This document shows positions 8,627 through 17,065 of a DNA stretch of 64,000 nt, one piece after another (position 1 is the first letter of the stretch; every line of letters starts with the position of its first letter). The DNA is taken from contig JACKBN010000002.1 in the NCBI GenBank assembly GCA_020634565.1, positions 496,001-560,000 on the forward strand. The letters are read 5' to 3'. Under the pieces are notes generated by a model. It saw nothing but the letters and a program-made list of their open reading frames with translations, searched no databases and was not told the DNA's origin. A program made the translations under genes and the position numbers. Source of the DNA: Ardenticatenaceae bacterium (GTDB lineage: Bacteria; Chloroflexota; Anaerolineae; Promineifilales; Promineifilaceae).

Positions 8627-9127
8627 ATGCCAAACAAATACCTCCCCATTGACCAAATACTGACAATTCTAAAGGGTACCCCGCCACGGCTGGCCGAGCT
8701 TACCGCCGGATTAACACCAAGCCAATTACAGACCGCCCCCAATGCAGATGCGTGGTCAATCAACGATATCTTTGCTCACCTGCGGGCATGCAGTGATGTC
8801 TGGGGCGACTACTATATTTTGACGATCCTCGCCCAGGATAAGCCGACAATCAAAGCCAAGAATCCGCGCACGTGGATCAAAAGTACAGATTATCTCGAAC
8901 AGGAATTTCAACTTTCGCTGACTGCCTTTACCAATCAACGGGAAAAGCTGCTGGCCCGGTTAGAGTCGTTACAACCTACAGACTGGACACGCACAAACAC
9001 ACTCATTGGGGCAGGAAAACCTCTCGAACAGACGCTGCTCTCTCACGCAGATGGCATGGCTCGTCATGAACGGGCACACCTCAAGCAAATCGTGCGCATT
9101 TTCAACGCACTACAAACTGCTTCATAA
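8627..9127 (+). CDS. DinB-fold family protein (copy 2)
   Basis: This is a 166-residue DinB/YfiT-like helical protein. It has the PNADAWSINDIFAHL segment giving the first metal His and a C-terminal MARHERAHLKQI helix giving the later His residues. It begins 11 nt after the alkC-like gene with its own AAGGAG site and is followed 23 nt later by a dienelactone hydrolase-like gene, so the three are probably one operon. The substrate is unknown; a thiol-dependent detoxification role is family-level inference. Confidence 0.84.
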   Translation: MPNKYLPIDQILTILKGTPPRLAELTAGLTPSQLQTAPNADAWSINDIFAHLRACSDVWGDYYILTILAQDKPTIKAKNPRTWIKSTDYLEQEFQLSLTAFTNQREKLLARLESLQPTDWTRTNTLIGAGKPLEQTLLSHADGMARHERAHLKQIVRIFNALQTAS

Positions 9128-9150
9128 AGCAATGATCATGGAGGAAAAAC

Positions 9151-9810
9151 ATGAAAATAGAAGCTAATAATTTAGAAGCGAACGCCCATCTGGCCGTGCC
9201 AGCCAGCGGCAGTGGCCCCGGCGTACTGGTGCTGCATCCCTGGTGGGGCCTGAATGAGGACATCAAAAACGTGGCTGACCGGCTGGCAGAGGCAGGATTT
9301 GTGGCGCTGGCTCCGGATTTGTATAACGGCCGTATTGCCACCACCATCGAGCAGGCAGGGGAATACGCCGATGCACTGGACGAAGATGCAGCCAGAGCCA
9401 TCGTCCAGGCGGCAGCCGCTGCCTTGCAGAACCACGATGCCTGTTTACCTGGGCCGATTGGTGTCATTGGCTTTTCGCTGGGCGCGATGTTTGGTATTTG
9501 GCTGGCCCATGCCCAACCGGAGCAGGTGAGCGCGGTTGTGCTGTTTTACGGCCTCGGCTGGACGAACCACACCAACACACAAGCCAGCTACCTGGGCCAT
9601 TTTGCAGAAAATGACCAGTATGAAGATGACGACTATCGGGATGAATTTGAGAAAGCGCTGCAAGAAAACGGCCGTCCCACCATCTTCCACATCTACCCCA
9701 ACACCGGCCACTGGTTCTTTGAACCGTCCCGCCCCGATGCGTATGATGCGGCAGCCTCCGAATTAGCCTGGGAACGCACATTGGCATTCCTGAACGAAAC
9801 GCTTGGGTAA
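9151..9810 (+). CDS. Dienelactone hydrolase family protein
   Basis: The 219-residue alpha/beta hydrolase resembles dienelactone hydrolase (GVLVLHPWWGLNEDIKNVADRLA at the N-terminus, GHWFFEP near the end). The nucleophile elbow is GFSLG with Ser109; classical carboxymethylenebutenolidases have Cys there, so it may be a general esterase rather than a true dienelactone hydrolase. His in GHWF is the catalytic base. It is cytoplasmic, with GGAGG before the ATG, and is the last gene of the alkC-dinB run. No other aromatic-degradation gene is nearby. Confidence 0.87.
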   Translation: MKIEANNLEANAHLAVPASGSGPGVLVLHPWWGLNEDIKNVADRLAEAGFVALAPDLYNGRIATTIEQAGEYADALDEDAARAIVQAAAAALQNHDACLPGPIGVIGFSLGAMFGIWLAHAQPEQVSAVVLFYGLGWTNHTNTQASYLGHFAENDQYEDDDYRDEFEKALQENGRPTIFHIYPNTGHWFFEPSRPDAYDAAASELAWERTLAFLNETLG

Positions 9811-9816
9811 GTTCTT

Positions 9817-9868
9817 GTGGCCGCGGTTTCTTACCGCGAAATTTTGCGCAGTAAGAAACTGCGGCTAC
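9817..9868. repeat. Imperfect palindromic repeat overlapping a stop codon
   Basis: GTGGCCGCGGTTTCTTAC (9817-9834) pairs with GTAAGAAACTGCGGCTAC (9851-9868), with 16 of 18 positions matched around a 16-nt loop. It lies between two convergent genes, and its right arm contains the stop codon of the kinase-esterase fusion. There is no T-run, so a REP-like dispersed repeat is more likely than a simple terminator. Confidence 0.65.
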
Positions 9869-11121
9869 GATGATATGATAGTTTGCATGAAGTCGAGGGT
9901 AACGGCCGTAATCTCATCCAGCTCGCCTTCTAGCAAAATGACGTGGCCAGAGTTCTCCCACCAATGCTGCTCTGCCCGCTCCGACAAAACGCCCTCCAAA
10001 ATAATCTCGCCCACATCTTCGGAGACCGTTTTATCATTGCGCCCCTGCATCACCAGCACCGGCTGGCTGATTTCAGGCAGTTGGCGGCGCACCTCTAGCC
10101 CCAGCCGCACCAATTCCATCACCGCCCGCAGCGGATTGACGCGGTAGCCCTGCCAAAATTCATTGCTGCCCACATTGTCCTTGGGCATTGAGTTGACCAG
10201 CGGCGCGGCCACGTACAGCCGCACCATGTTATGCGTGGGAATGGCCAATTTGATGGCTGGCGCATAGCACAGCACGCCCGCAATCTCTTTGTGCTGCGCC
10301 GCCAGATAGAGTGCCAACGCGCCCCCCGTTGATTCGCCGCCCACAAACACCTGATCGCACACCGTGGCCAGATATTGGTACGCCTTTTCGGCCGCCCAGG
10401 CCCAATCGTGCCAGGTCGTTTCGTTGAGGTCGTCGGGATGGGTGCCGTGACCAGGCAGCAGCGGCGCGGAGATGGTGTACCCTTCCGCGTGCAGCTTTTC
10501 GGCCAGCAGGCGCACCTCGGCGGTGGTCGCCGTCAGGCCGTGTAACAACAGCACGCCAGTTTCGTTCCCCTGCCAAAAGAAGGTATCACCTTCCAGATGC
10601 GGGTTGTGGATGGGACCATCTTGCCCCAGGTAAATTTGCACCACATTAAGATTTTCTTCGGGTGTGGGTGGCTCAAAAATGGGAATGAAGCGATCCAATT
10701 CAGCAACGGGGATGGCGTGCGCCCCGGGCGGCAGCGCGGCGTTGCGCGCCTCTAGCCGTTGGCGCAGCACCACGGGGGGAATATTGAGGTAGTAGAGGGT
10801 GTAATCAGCGCCCATCTCGGTAATACGGCCGATCCATTTTTGGCGGCGTTCCTGGCTCCACAAGCTCCAATCGAGGATGACATCGGTGCCCTGTTGCAGG
10901 AGGGGGACGGCCGTTTGCCAAAACAGCTCCTTTAGCTTCTGGGCCATCTCACCATATTCTGCATCAAAAATGGTGGCATCGGTCAAATTGATCATCCACT
11001 CATCCAGCGAAAAGCGGATGGCTTTGTGATTTTCTTCCAGCTCTTTGGCAAACGTAGTTTTGCCCGAAGTGGGCAAGCCACAAAAGAGATGAACGGTTGC
11101 GTCTAATTTTTCCTGCGCCAT
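9865..11121 (-). CDS. Fusion of P-loop kinase-like domain and Est30-like carboxylesterase
   Basis: The 418-residue protein joins two enzymes. Residues 1-~170 are an AAA_33/zeta-like P-loop kinase with Walker A GLPTSGKTT (15-23), an RFSLDEWM motif that may place the substrate-binding Asp, and a late RLEARN arginine segment. Residues ~185-418 are an alpha/beta hydrolase close to thermophilic carboxylesterases of the Est30 type: GVLLLHGLTATTAEVRLLA supplies the oxyanion region, GESTGG the nucleophile Ser264, GRNDKTV Asp364 and SGHVI His394. Both active sites look complete. The pairing suggests phosphorylation and deacylation of one metabolite, but this is inference. A frame error is unlikely because one frame covers both domains without a break. 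Confidence 0.86.
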   Translation of the reverse strand: MAQEKLDATVHLFCGLPTSGKTTFAKELEENHKAIRFSLDEWMINLTDATIFDAEYGEMAQKLKELFWQTAVPLLQQGTDVILDWSLWSQERRQKWIGRITEMGADYTLYYLNIPPVVLRQRLEARNAALPPGAHAIPVAELDRFIPIFEPPTPEENLNVVQIYLGQDGPIHNPHLEGDTFFWQGNETGVLLLHGLTATTAEVRLLAEKLHAEGYTISAPLLPGHGTHPDDLNETTWHDWAWAAEKAYQYLATVCDQVFVGGESTGGALALYLAAQHKEIAGVLCYAPAIKLAIPTHNMVRLYVAAPLVNSMPKDNVGSNEFWQGYRVNPLRAVMELVRLGLEVRRQLPEISQPVLVMQGRNDKTVSEDVGEIILEGVLSERAEQHWWENSGHVILLEGELDEITAVTLDFMQTIISS

Positions 11122-11382
11122 AATGCCAATCCTTGCTCTATTGAAAAATATTTAACCGCGGAGAGCGCGGAGAACGCAGAGAAAAAATTAGGCGTTCTCC
11201 AAATCCATAACGGTCAAAGATGAAGGTGCAAGGTATAGACCAGGTAAATTTAATTGTCAAAATTTTGGTGAGAGGGGAAGGGATTTATACGAAGGCACGA
11301 AGGGAAGAAGGAACAAAGGGAAGATTTTTTTCCTTCGTTCCTCTGTTTCTTCGTCCCTTCGTAATAAAAAAGAGGAACAATT
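11122..11382. repeat. Repeat-filled intergenic region upstream of the cupin gene
   Basis: No gene was found. At 11153-11185 lie GCGGAGA/ACGCAGAGA-type direct repeats. At 11289-11362 a long imperfect inverted repeat is built on ACGAAGG units: the left arm is GA-rich, the right arm CT-rich, and the two can fold into a hairpin of about 30 bp around a T-run. The right arm ends about 20 bp before the cupin ATG, so it could affect its expression. Confidence 0.6.
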
Positions 11383-11739
11383 ATGGAAAAAGTAAATTTG
11401 GCGCAAAAGTTAACGCTGTTTAACGACCATTGGCATCCGCGCATTGTGGGGGAGCTGAACGATGCACACGTGAAGCTGGTGAAGGTTCAGGGGGAGTTTG
11501 TCTGGCACCACCACGAGCATGAGGATGAGCTGTTTTTGGTGCTAAACGGCCGTCTGCAAATGCAGTTCCGTGACAAAGATGTGTGGTTGGAAGCAGGCGA
11601 ATTCATCATCGTGCCGCGCGGCGTGGAGCACCGCCCAGTAGCGCCCGAAGAAGTGCAGCTGCTCCTGCTAGAACCCAAATCTACGCTAAACACGGGCAAT
11701 GTGACGGACGAGAAAACGGCCGTTGCTGAGTGGATTTAG
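11383..11739 (+). CDS. Single-domain cupin protein
   Basis: The 118-residue protein is one cupin_2 beta-barrel. The first cupin motif (WHHHEHEDELFLVLNGRL) supplies three His and one Glu metal ligands; the second (EFIIVPRGVEHRP) supplies the fourth His. Small cupins of this kind bind a metal and act as isomerases, dioxygenases or binding proteins; the reaction is not deducible here. RAGGAAC-like spacing precedes the ATG. It is convergent with the CPBP protease gene and preceded by a long inverted repeat. Confidence 0.86.
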   Translation: MEKVNLAQKLTLFNDHWHPRIVGELNDAHVKLVKVQGEFVWHHHEHEDELFLVLNGRLQMQFRDKDVWLEAGEFIIVPRGVEHRPVAPEEVQLLLLEPKSTLNTGNVTDEKTAVAEWI

Positions 11740-11778
11740 ACTCAAAGCGAGTTGCTCGCACCAGGTCTTTTTGCCGAA

Positions 11779-12684
11779 TCACTCATTTGGCAAAGGTGGC
11801 GTCATCGTCTGCGCCTGAGGCCTGTTTTTTGCAGCAGGTTTGACAAACTGCCCGCGGTTTGAAGCTTGCTTTAGCAAAATTAGGCCAGCCGCTAAACAGA
11901 CAACAACGGCAACAATGGAAGCCTCCGCACCAAATTGACCCCCAGAGAGAAAATCTGGGCCGGTTAGCGTGGATCGTAATAAGCCTTGCGCTTCATTGCC
12001 GGAGACAGCAACACCAAAGATGCCACCTTGGACAAAATTCCAGGCAAAATGAATCCCTATTGCCAGCCAAAGGCGGCGGGTGAAGATGTAAGCCGCACCC
12101 AAAAGCACCCCCGCCTCCAGGGCAATAGCGATCCCTGCCACAAGCGTCGCATTCGGGTTAAACAGGTGTATCAGCCCAAAAAAGAGCGAGGTGATGCCTA
12201 AAGCCAGCCAGGTGCCCCATCGTTCTTCAACGATGCGAAAGAAAATGCCCCTGAATAGCAGCTCTTCTATTACTCCAGCAGAAACGGCCGTTGTCAACAC
12301 AGGCACAACAACAGCTAACTTATTCACGCCAACGACATCGTAATAACCAAGCAGCCACAAAATGCCAATCGTCGTTCCAAAGAGCAAAGTGCCGACACCA
12401 ATGCCGATGGCTGTCTCCCGAAGCGCTCCCACAAACGACAACTCCGTCACAGCGCGCTTTTCCATGATTCGCACAAAGGCAACGTACGCAAGGAAGGCAA
12501 CCAGGATTACCAGACCCGTAGCAAGCAGGGCCATCAGTGGGCTATCGGCAGCAGTCAAAAAACCAACAACCATCTGAGCAATACCCACAGCTGCAATTAA
12601 GCTGATGGCACCTATCACGATTCTAACGATGGGAAACTGCAAAAATTTCCGCCAGGTTCCGCTATTCTCAATTTGCTCATTCAC
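11779..12684 (-). CDS. CPBP family intramembrane metalloprotease (Abi/Rce1-like)
   Basis: The 301-residue membrane protein has about seven hydrophobic segments and the CPBP motifs EELLFRG (catalytic Glu pair and Arg), FGLIHL and HFAWNF, which form the metal site in the bilayer. The family includes Rce1 CAAX proteases and bacterial proteins for peptide maturation or bacteriocin immunity. The soluble C-terminal ~35 residues are polar and Pro/Gln-rich. No bacteriocin-like gene lies beside it, so its substrate is open. Confidence 0.88.
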   Translation of the reverse strand: MNEQIENSGTWRKFLQFPIVRIVIGAISLIAAVGIAQMVVGFLTAADSPLMALLATGLVILVAFLAYVAFVRIMEKRAVTELSFVGALRETAIGIGVGTLLFGTTIGILWLLGYYDVVGVNKLAVVVPVLTTAVSAGVIEELLFRGIFFRIVEERWGTWLALGITSLFFGLIHLFNPNATLVAGIAIALEAGVLLGAAYIFTRRLWLAIGIHFAWNFVQGGIFGVAVSGNEAQGLLRSTLTGPDFLSGGQFGAEASIVAVVVCLAAGLILLKQASNRGQFVKPAAKNRPQAQTMTPPLPNE

Positions 12685-13005
12685 AATATGTTTCCTCCAC
12701 AGCAGGTGTTATGGGATGAGCATACAGGCCATCTTGTTTTTACGCCTAACAATTGGCTAACCATAACCCATCCATTCCCACTACCTGGCGTATTTCTCGT
12801 CACAGCTGGCAAACAGTAGCCAATTCACCGCACCAACCAATTCCTTTCATCACGGAACCTGACAAAAGATGTCAGGAATTGCCAGTATGTTGGAAATGTT
12901 TAAGGTTGAGCAGTAGCGGCCGTTTCCCGGTCATGCTACAATTGCGCCAACTGTTATAGAACAGATGTCCTAAACGACCCACCCCAGAGAAAGGAGTCTT
13001 TGCGT
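12685..13005. other. Divergent intergenic region with operator-like site
   Basis: The region lies between the CPBP protease gene (minus strand) and the dinB-uvrA unit (plus strand). No gene was found. It holds the TGACA-N5-TGTCA block at 12858-12891. The rest shows no clear structure. Confidence 0.5.
12858..12891 (+). promoter_or_regulatory. Putative damage-regulon operator/promoter upstream of dinB-uvrA
   Basis: CCTGACA-AAAGA-TGTCAGG (12858-12876) is a perfect 7-bp-arm palindrome. CTGACA can act as -35, and TATGTT (12886-12891) sits at the same offset as TATAGT in the uvrB copy. The two blocks share CTGACAAAAGATGTCA, GAA, TGCC and TAT at identical spacing. The LexA boxes best known (CTGT-N8-ACAG, GAAC-N4-GTTC) do not match. 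A WYL/YafY-type or other stress regulator is a guess. Confidence 0.62.
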
Positions 13006-13536
13006 ATGGCAAGGCAGCCTGAACCAACATTGATCGAATTCGTCCGGTACAATCAGTGGGCGAACCAACAGCTGCTGGCCATCTGCCTGAAACTGGATGA
13101 GAGCTTGCTTACCGTTGATATTCAGGGCACGGCGGGTTCAATCAGGCAAACGTTTGAACATCTACTGCGGGCTGAGGCTGGCTTTCTCAAGCGGATTCAC
13201 GGCACAGGCCCACAGCCCAGCTTTAAATGGGAAGACGAACCCAGCCTGGCGCAAATGGCGGATTTTGCGGCTGAAGTGTCTGAGGCATTTATGAGCACGA
13301 TACAGCACGTTCCTCCAACCCAGAACGTGCATGAAGAGGCCCCCGGCTGGACTTTTGACTATCAGGCACGGCTCATCTTCATGTCCCTGGTCTACCACGG
13401 CATTGCCCACCGCACTGATATTACGACCTTCCTCAACAACCAGGGCGTGGCGTTACCCGAACTGGATGTGTGGGGCTATCAGGAGGCGTATCCAGACCGA
13501 TTTCAAGCAAAACTGGCAAAAGTAGTTGGCCATTAA
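13006..13536 (+). CDS. DinB-fold family protein (copy 3), upstream of uvrA
   Basis: The 176-residue protein belongs to the DinB group typified by EFVRYNQWANQQLL at the N-terminus. Metal ligands are His in RQTFEHLLRAE and the later VYHGIAHRTDI helix (HxxxH). The ATG at 13006 is chosen because AAGGAG lies 9 nt upstream; a TTG two codons earlier is less likely. It is followed 38 nt later by uvrA, probably in one transcript under the palindromic operator-like site, which ties this DinB protein to excision repair. The reaction is unknown. Confidence 0.86.
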   Translation: MARQPEPTLIEFVRYNQWANQQLLAICLKLDESLLTVDIQGTAGSIRQTFEHLLRAEAGFLKRIHGTGPQPSFKWEDEPSLAQMADFAAEVSEAFMSTIQHVPPTQNVHEEAPGWTFDYQARLIFMSLVYHGIAHRTDITTFLNNQGVALPELDVWGYQEAYPDRFQAKLAKVVGH

Positions 13537-13574
13537 CGGATAAACCACGAAAATTTGTAAAGGATTTTCATCTT

Positions 13575-16523
13575 ATGGAACCCCAGAATATCGTTGTGCG
13601 TGGTGCACAACAACACAATTTGAAACATATCGACGTGACAATTCCCCGCAACAAGCTGGTGGTGCTCACCGGCGTCAGCGGCAGCGGCAAATCATCGTTG
13701 GCCTTCGACACCATTTACGCCGAAGGGCAGCGGCGCTACGTCGAGAGCCTGTCCTCCTACGCCCGGCAGTTTTTGGGGCAGATGGAAAAACCCAAAATTG
13801 ACGCCATCACTGGCCTCAGCCCAGCTATCGCCATTGAGCAGAAAGCCGTGAGTAAAAATCCGCGCTCAACGGTGGGCACCGTGACCGAGGTGATGGATTA
13901 TTTGCGGGTGCTGTTTGCCCGGGTTGGCACACCCCACTGCCCAGATTGCGGAACGGCCGTTACGCCCCAAACACCCCAACAAATTGCCAACCAACTCGCT
14001 GCCCTGCCCGCTGGCACCAAGTTCCAGCTGCTGGCCCCCATCGCCCGCAACCGCAAAGGCACCCACGCCGACGCCCTCAAGCAGGCGCGGCAGGATGGAT
14101 TCATCCGCGCCCGCGTCAATGGCGAACTGGTCGATCTCTCCGGCAAGCTGCCCAATCTAAGCAAAAAACACAAGCACAACATCGAGCTCATCATCGACCG
14201 GCTGGCTGTACCCGATGAACTTGATGAAGCATTCATGACCCGCCTGGTCGATTCCGTAGAAACCACGCTGCGCGCCGGCGAAGGACTGCTCTTAGCTGAT
14301 TTAGGCGAAGAAACAATTACCTTGAGCGAGCACAACGCCTGCACCACTTGCGGTTTCAGCTTCCCGGAACTGTCGCCGCAGCTGTTCAGCTTCAACTCGC
14401 CGCTGGGTATGTGCCCCGACTGCAACGGCATTGGCACGCAAATGCAGGTGGACCCGGACCTCATCATCGAGGACGAAATGCTGTCCATCATGGATGGGGC
14501 GCTGCGCTGGTATGGCAACGTGCGCAAGAAGAAAAACAAGTGGACCACCTCCCAGCTCAAAGCAATCGCTGAACATTTTGGTGTGGATTTGGACACGCCG
14601 TGGCAAGATCTGCCAGAATCGTTCCGCCACAAGCTGTTTTACGGCGCGGGCGACGAGCTGATCCATTTCAAATATTCCAGCGAAAGCGAAGATGCTTCCT
14701 GGTCGGGTGAATCAAAACGGCCGCTTCGCGGCATTGTCTTTCACATCAACCGGCTGTTCCACCAAACCAGCTCTGAATACACCCGCCGCTGGTACGCCAG
14801 CTTTATGAACCAGCTCCCCTGCCACACCTGCGGCGGTACCCGGATGCGCCCTGAAGCCCGCGCCGTCACCGTCGGCGGCAAGACGCTGGACGAGGTGGGC
14901 CAGTTGGCCATTGATGAGGCGTTTGCCTGGGTGACAAGCCTCGGTAATCAGTCATCAGTAATCGGTGAACGGTTATCGGTAAACGGTAATGGCAAACACC
15001 AACCAGCAGCCACTAGCAACTCGCAACTCAACGAGGAGCAGTTTGAAATTGCCGAAGAAGTGCTGAAGGAAATTCGCGACCGTCTGCAATTTATGCTGAA
15101 CGTGGGGCTGCATTACCTGACGCTGGACCGATCCGCGCCGAGCTTGTCCGGCGGCGAGGGGCAGCGCATTCGGCTGGCCAGCCAGATTGGCTGCGGCTTG
15201 GTCGGCGTGCTGTACATCCTCGATGAGCCGTCGATTGGGCTGCACGCTCGCGACAATCGCGCCCTGCTAGATACACTGCACCAGCTGCGCGACATGGGCA
15301 ACACCGTTCTCGTCGTGGAGCATGACGAAGAAACGATGGTGGAATCGGACTGGCTGATCGATTTGGGTCCGGGCGCAGGTGTAAAGGGTGGCGAGATTAT
15401 CGCCGCAGGCACGCCAGCGCAGGTGCAGGCCAATCCAGATTCATTGACCGGCAAATATTTGTCGGGAACTTTGCGGATTGAGGCACCAAACGGCCGTACC
15501 CGCCGCAATCCCAACATTGGCCAACTCGAACTCATCGGGGCCAGCCTGCACAACTTACGCCACGTCACCGCCACCTTCCCACTGGGCACAATGATTGTGG
15601 TCACCGGTGTCAGTGGCAGCGGCAAAAGCAGCCTCATCTCCGAAACGCTGCATCCAGCGCTGTCCCGGGCGCTGCACCAGGCGCAAAGCACCCCCGGCCC
15701 ACACAAAGCGCTGCACGGCCTGGAGCATCTGGACAAGGTGATCAACATCACCCAGGACCCCATCGGCCGGACGCCGCGCTCCAATCCAGCCACTTACGTG
15801 AAGCTATTTGACGAGATTCGCAGCGTGTTTGCCCAAACCAACGAGGCAAAAGCGCGGGGCTACAAGTCGGGGCGGTTTAGTTTTAACGTGAAGGGCGGAC
15901 GGTGTGAGGCATGTGCCGGATACGGCCGTCGCAAAGTGGAGATGCACTTTTTGTCCGACGTCTGGGTGCTGTGCCGCGAATGCAACGGGCAGCGGTTCAA
16001 CCGCGAAACGCTGGCCGTGAAGTACAAAGGCAAAAACATCGCCGACGTGCTGGACATGGACGTGCAGGACGCGCTGGACTTTTTCGCCAACCATCCTAAG
16101 ATCAGCCGCATCCTGCAAACGCTGCACGACGTGGGGTTGGATTACGTGAAGCTAGGGCAAAGCGCCCTCACCCTCAGCGGCGGCGAGGCGCAGCGCATCA
16201 AGCTGTCCAAAGAGCTGAGCCGCGTGGCCACCGGGCGCACCGTCTATATTTTGGACGAGCCAACCACCGGCCTGCACTTTGCCGACGTGCAAAAGTTGCT
16301 CGATGTGCTGCACCGGCTGGTGGACGCAGGCAACACGGTGATTGTGATTGAGCATAACATGGACGTGATAAAAACGGCCGATTGGCTCATCGATCTCGGC
16401 CCCGAAGGCGGCGAAGGCGGCGGGCAAATCATCGCCCAAGGCACGCCGGAACAGATAGCCCAGGTTGAGCAAAGCTACACGGGCCAGTTCCTGCGTGAAA
16501 TTTTGCAGCCAATGGCATTGTAA
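13575..16523 (+). CDS. uvrA: UvrABC system protein A (excinuclease ATPase), with in-frame repeat insertion
   Basis: The 982-residue protein is UvrA, the dimeric ABC ATPase that scans for helix distortion and loads UvrB. Both nucleotide sites are present: GVSGSGKSSLAFDTIYAEGQ with LSGGEGQRIRLASQIG, and GVSGSGKSSLISETLHP with LSGGEAQRIKLSKEL. Zinc-binding cysteine sets are present, including PHCPDCG, ACTTCGF...MCPDCNG and CEACAGYG...CRECNG. The ATG at 13575 gives the canonical MEPQNIVVRGAQQHNLK start; the frame stays open 35 codons upstream through the end of dinB. Residues ~456-486 are extra compared with the family and are encoded by heptad-type repeat DNA just before the first ABC signature. 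The frame and all motifs are intact, so the protein is probably active. Confidence 0.97.
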   Translation: MEPQNIVVRGAQQHNLKHIDVTIPRNKLVVLTGVSGSGKSSLAFDTIYAEGQRRYVESLSSYARQFLGQMEKPKIDAITGLSPAIAIEQKAVSKNPRSTVGTVTEVMDYLRVLFARVGTPHCPDCGTAVTPQTPQQIANQLAALPAGTKFQLLAPIARNRKGTHADALKQARQDGFIRARVNGELVDLSGKLPNLSKKHKHNIELIIDRLAVPDELDEAFMTRLVDSVETTLRAGEGLLLADLGEETITLSEHNACTTCGFSFPELSPQLFSFNSPLGMCPDCNGIGTQMQVDPDLIIEDEMLSIMDGALRWYGNVRKKKNKWTTSQLKAIAEHFGVDLDTPWQDLPESFRHKLFYGAGDELIHFKYSSESEDASWSGESKRPLRGIVFHINRLFHQTSSEYTRRWYASFMNQLPCHTCGGTRMRPEARAVTVGGKTLDEVGQLAIDEAFAWVTSLGNQSSVIGERLSVNGNGKHQPAATSNSQLNEEQFEIAEEVLKEIRDRLQFMLNVGLHYLTLDRSAPSLSGGEGQRIRLASQIGCGLVGVLYILDEPSIGLHARDNRALLDTLHQLRDMGNTVLVVEHDEETMVESDWLIDLGPGAGVKGGEIIAAGTPAQVQANPDSLTGKYLSGTLRIEAPNGRTRRNPNIGQLELIGASLHNLRHVTATFPLGTMIVVTGVSGSGKSSLISETLHPALSRALHQAQSTPGPHKALHGLEHLDKVINITQDPIGRTPRSNPATYVKLFDEIRSVFAQTNEAKARGYKSGRFSFNVKGGRCEACAGYGRRKVEMHFLSDVWVLCRECNGQRFNRETLAVKYKGKNIADVLDMDVQDALDFFANHPKISRILQTLHDVGLDYVKLGQSALTLSGGEAQRIKLSKELSRVATGRTVYILDEPTTGLHFADVQKLLDVLHRLVDAGNTVIVIEHNMDVIKTADWLIDLGPEGGEGGGQIIAQGTPEQIAQVEQSYTGQFLREILQPMAL
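14943..15033. repeat. STRR-like heptad repeat inserted in frame inside uvrA
   Basis: The DNA reads as degenerate 7-bp units (GTAATCA, GTCATCA, GTAATCG, GTGAACG, GTTATCG, GTAAACG, GTAATGG) followed by a CTAGCAACTCGCAACTC tract. It encodes a Ser/Asn/Gly/Gln-rich stretch with no counterpart in usual UvrA proteins. Its composition and period match the repeats found between genes in this window, for example near 51.6 and 60.4 kb, and in hyuB. Confidence 0.72.
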
Positions 16524-16548
16524 TAGACAAGAAAACATAGGGGAAAAG

Positions 16549-17040
16549 ATGCAGAAGCAAAACCAATCGACGCTAAACGTGATTTATGAGAATTGGCAAG
16601 TTTATAATGAAAAGTTGTGCAACTGTGTCGCACCGTTGACGAATGAGCAACTTTCCCTACAACCAGCCCCGCAAATGTGGCCGCTGGGACAGATGATACA
16701 GCATATCATTTCGGTCAGAGCCGGCTGGTTTAGCGGCACCTTGCAGGAAGATGACGAAGTGATGAATGCGTATATGTGGTGGGGCCAACGTGACTCGCCA
16801 GCACGTAGCCCGGCAGAGCTGGTCCAGGGCCTTAAGGAGACTTGGTCATTCATCGAAGCATGTTTGCAGCGCTGGTCACCTGAGGAGTGCACCCAAACTT
16901 TCCCAGATGAATGGGATGGTAAAGTGTATGAGTTATCGCGCAGTTGGGTGATTTATCATGTAATGGAACATGATATGCATCATGGTGGCGAGGTTTCCTT
17001 GCTCCTCGGAATGCATGGCCTGGAGGCGCTAGACCTTTAA
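16549..17040 (+). CDS. DinB-fold family protein (copy 4)
   Basis: The 163-residue protein follows uvrA by 25 nt and may be in the same transcript. DinB features are QMWPLGQMIQHIISVRAGW (first His) and a YHVMEHDMHHGGEVSLLLG helix carrying the paired His ligands, the His-rich form of this family. The ATG at 16549 was chosen because AGGGGA lies just upstream; the longer open frame would overlap the end of uvrA. No reaction can be assigned. Confidence 0.85.
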   Translation: MQKQNQSTLNVIYENWQVYNEKLCNCVAPLTNEQLSLQPAPQMWPLGQMIQHIISVRAGWFSGTLQEDDEVMNAYMWWGQRDSPARSPAELVQGLKETWSFIEACLQRWSPEECTQTFPDEWDGKVYELSRSWVIYHVMEHDMHHGGEVSLLLGMHGLEALDL

Positions 17041-17065
17041 ACAAGCGCAGGGAGGAAGTGCCGAT

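Noticed and set aside
13470..13574. N-terminal extension of uvrA by 35 codons
   Set aside because: It overlaps the end of the dinB gene and has no family match; the ATG at 13575 gives the normal UvrA N-terminus.
14943..15033. CRISPR-like array
   Set aside because: The units are degenerate heptads without regular spacers, they lie inside an intact gene, and no cas gene is present.
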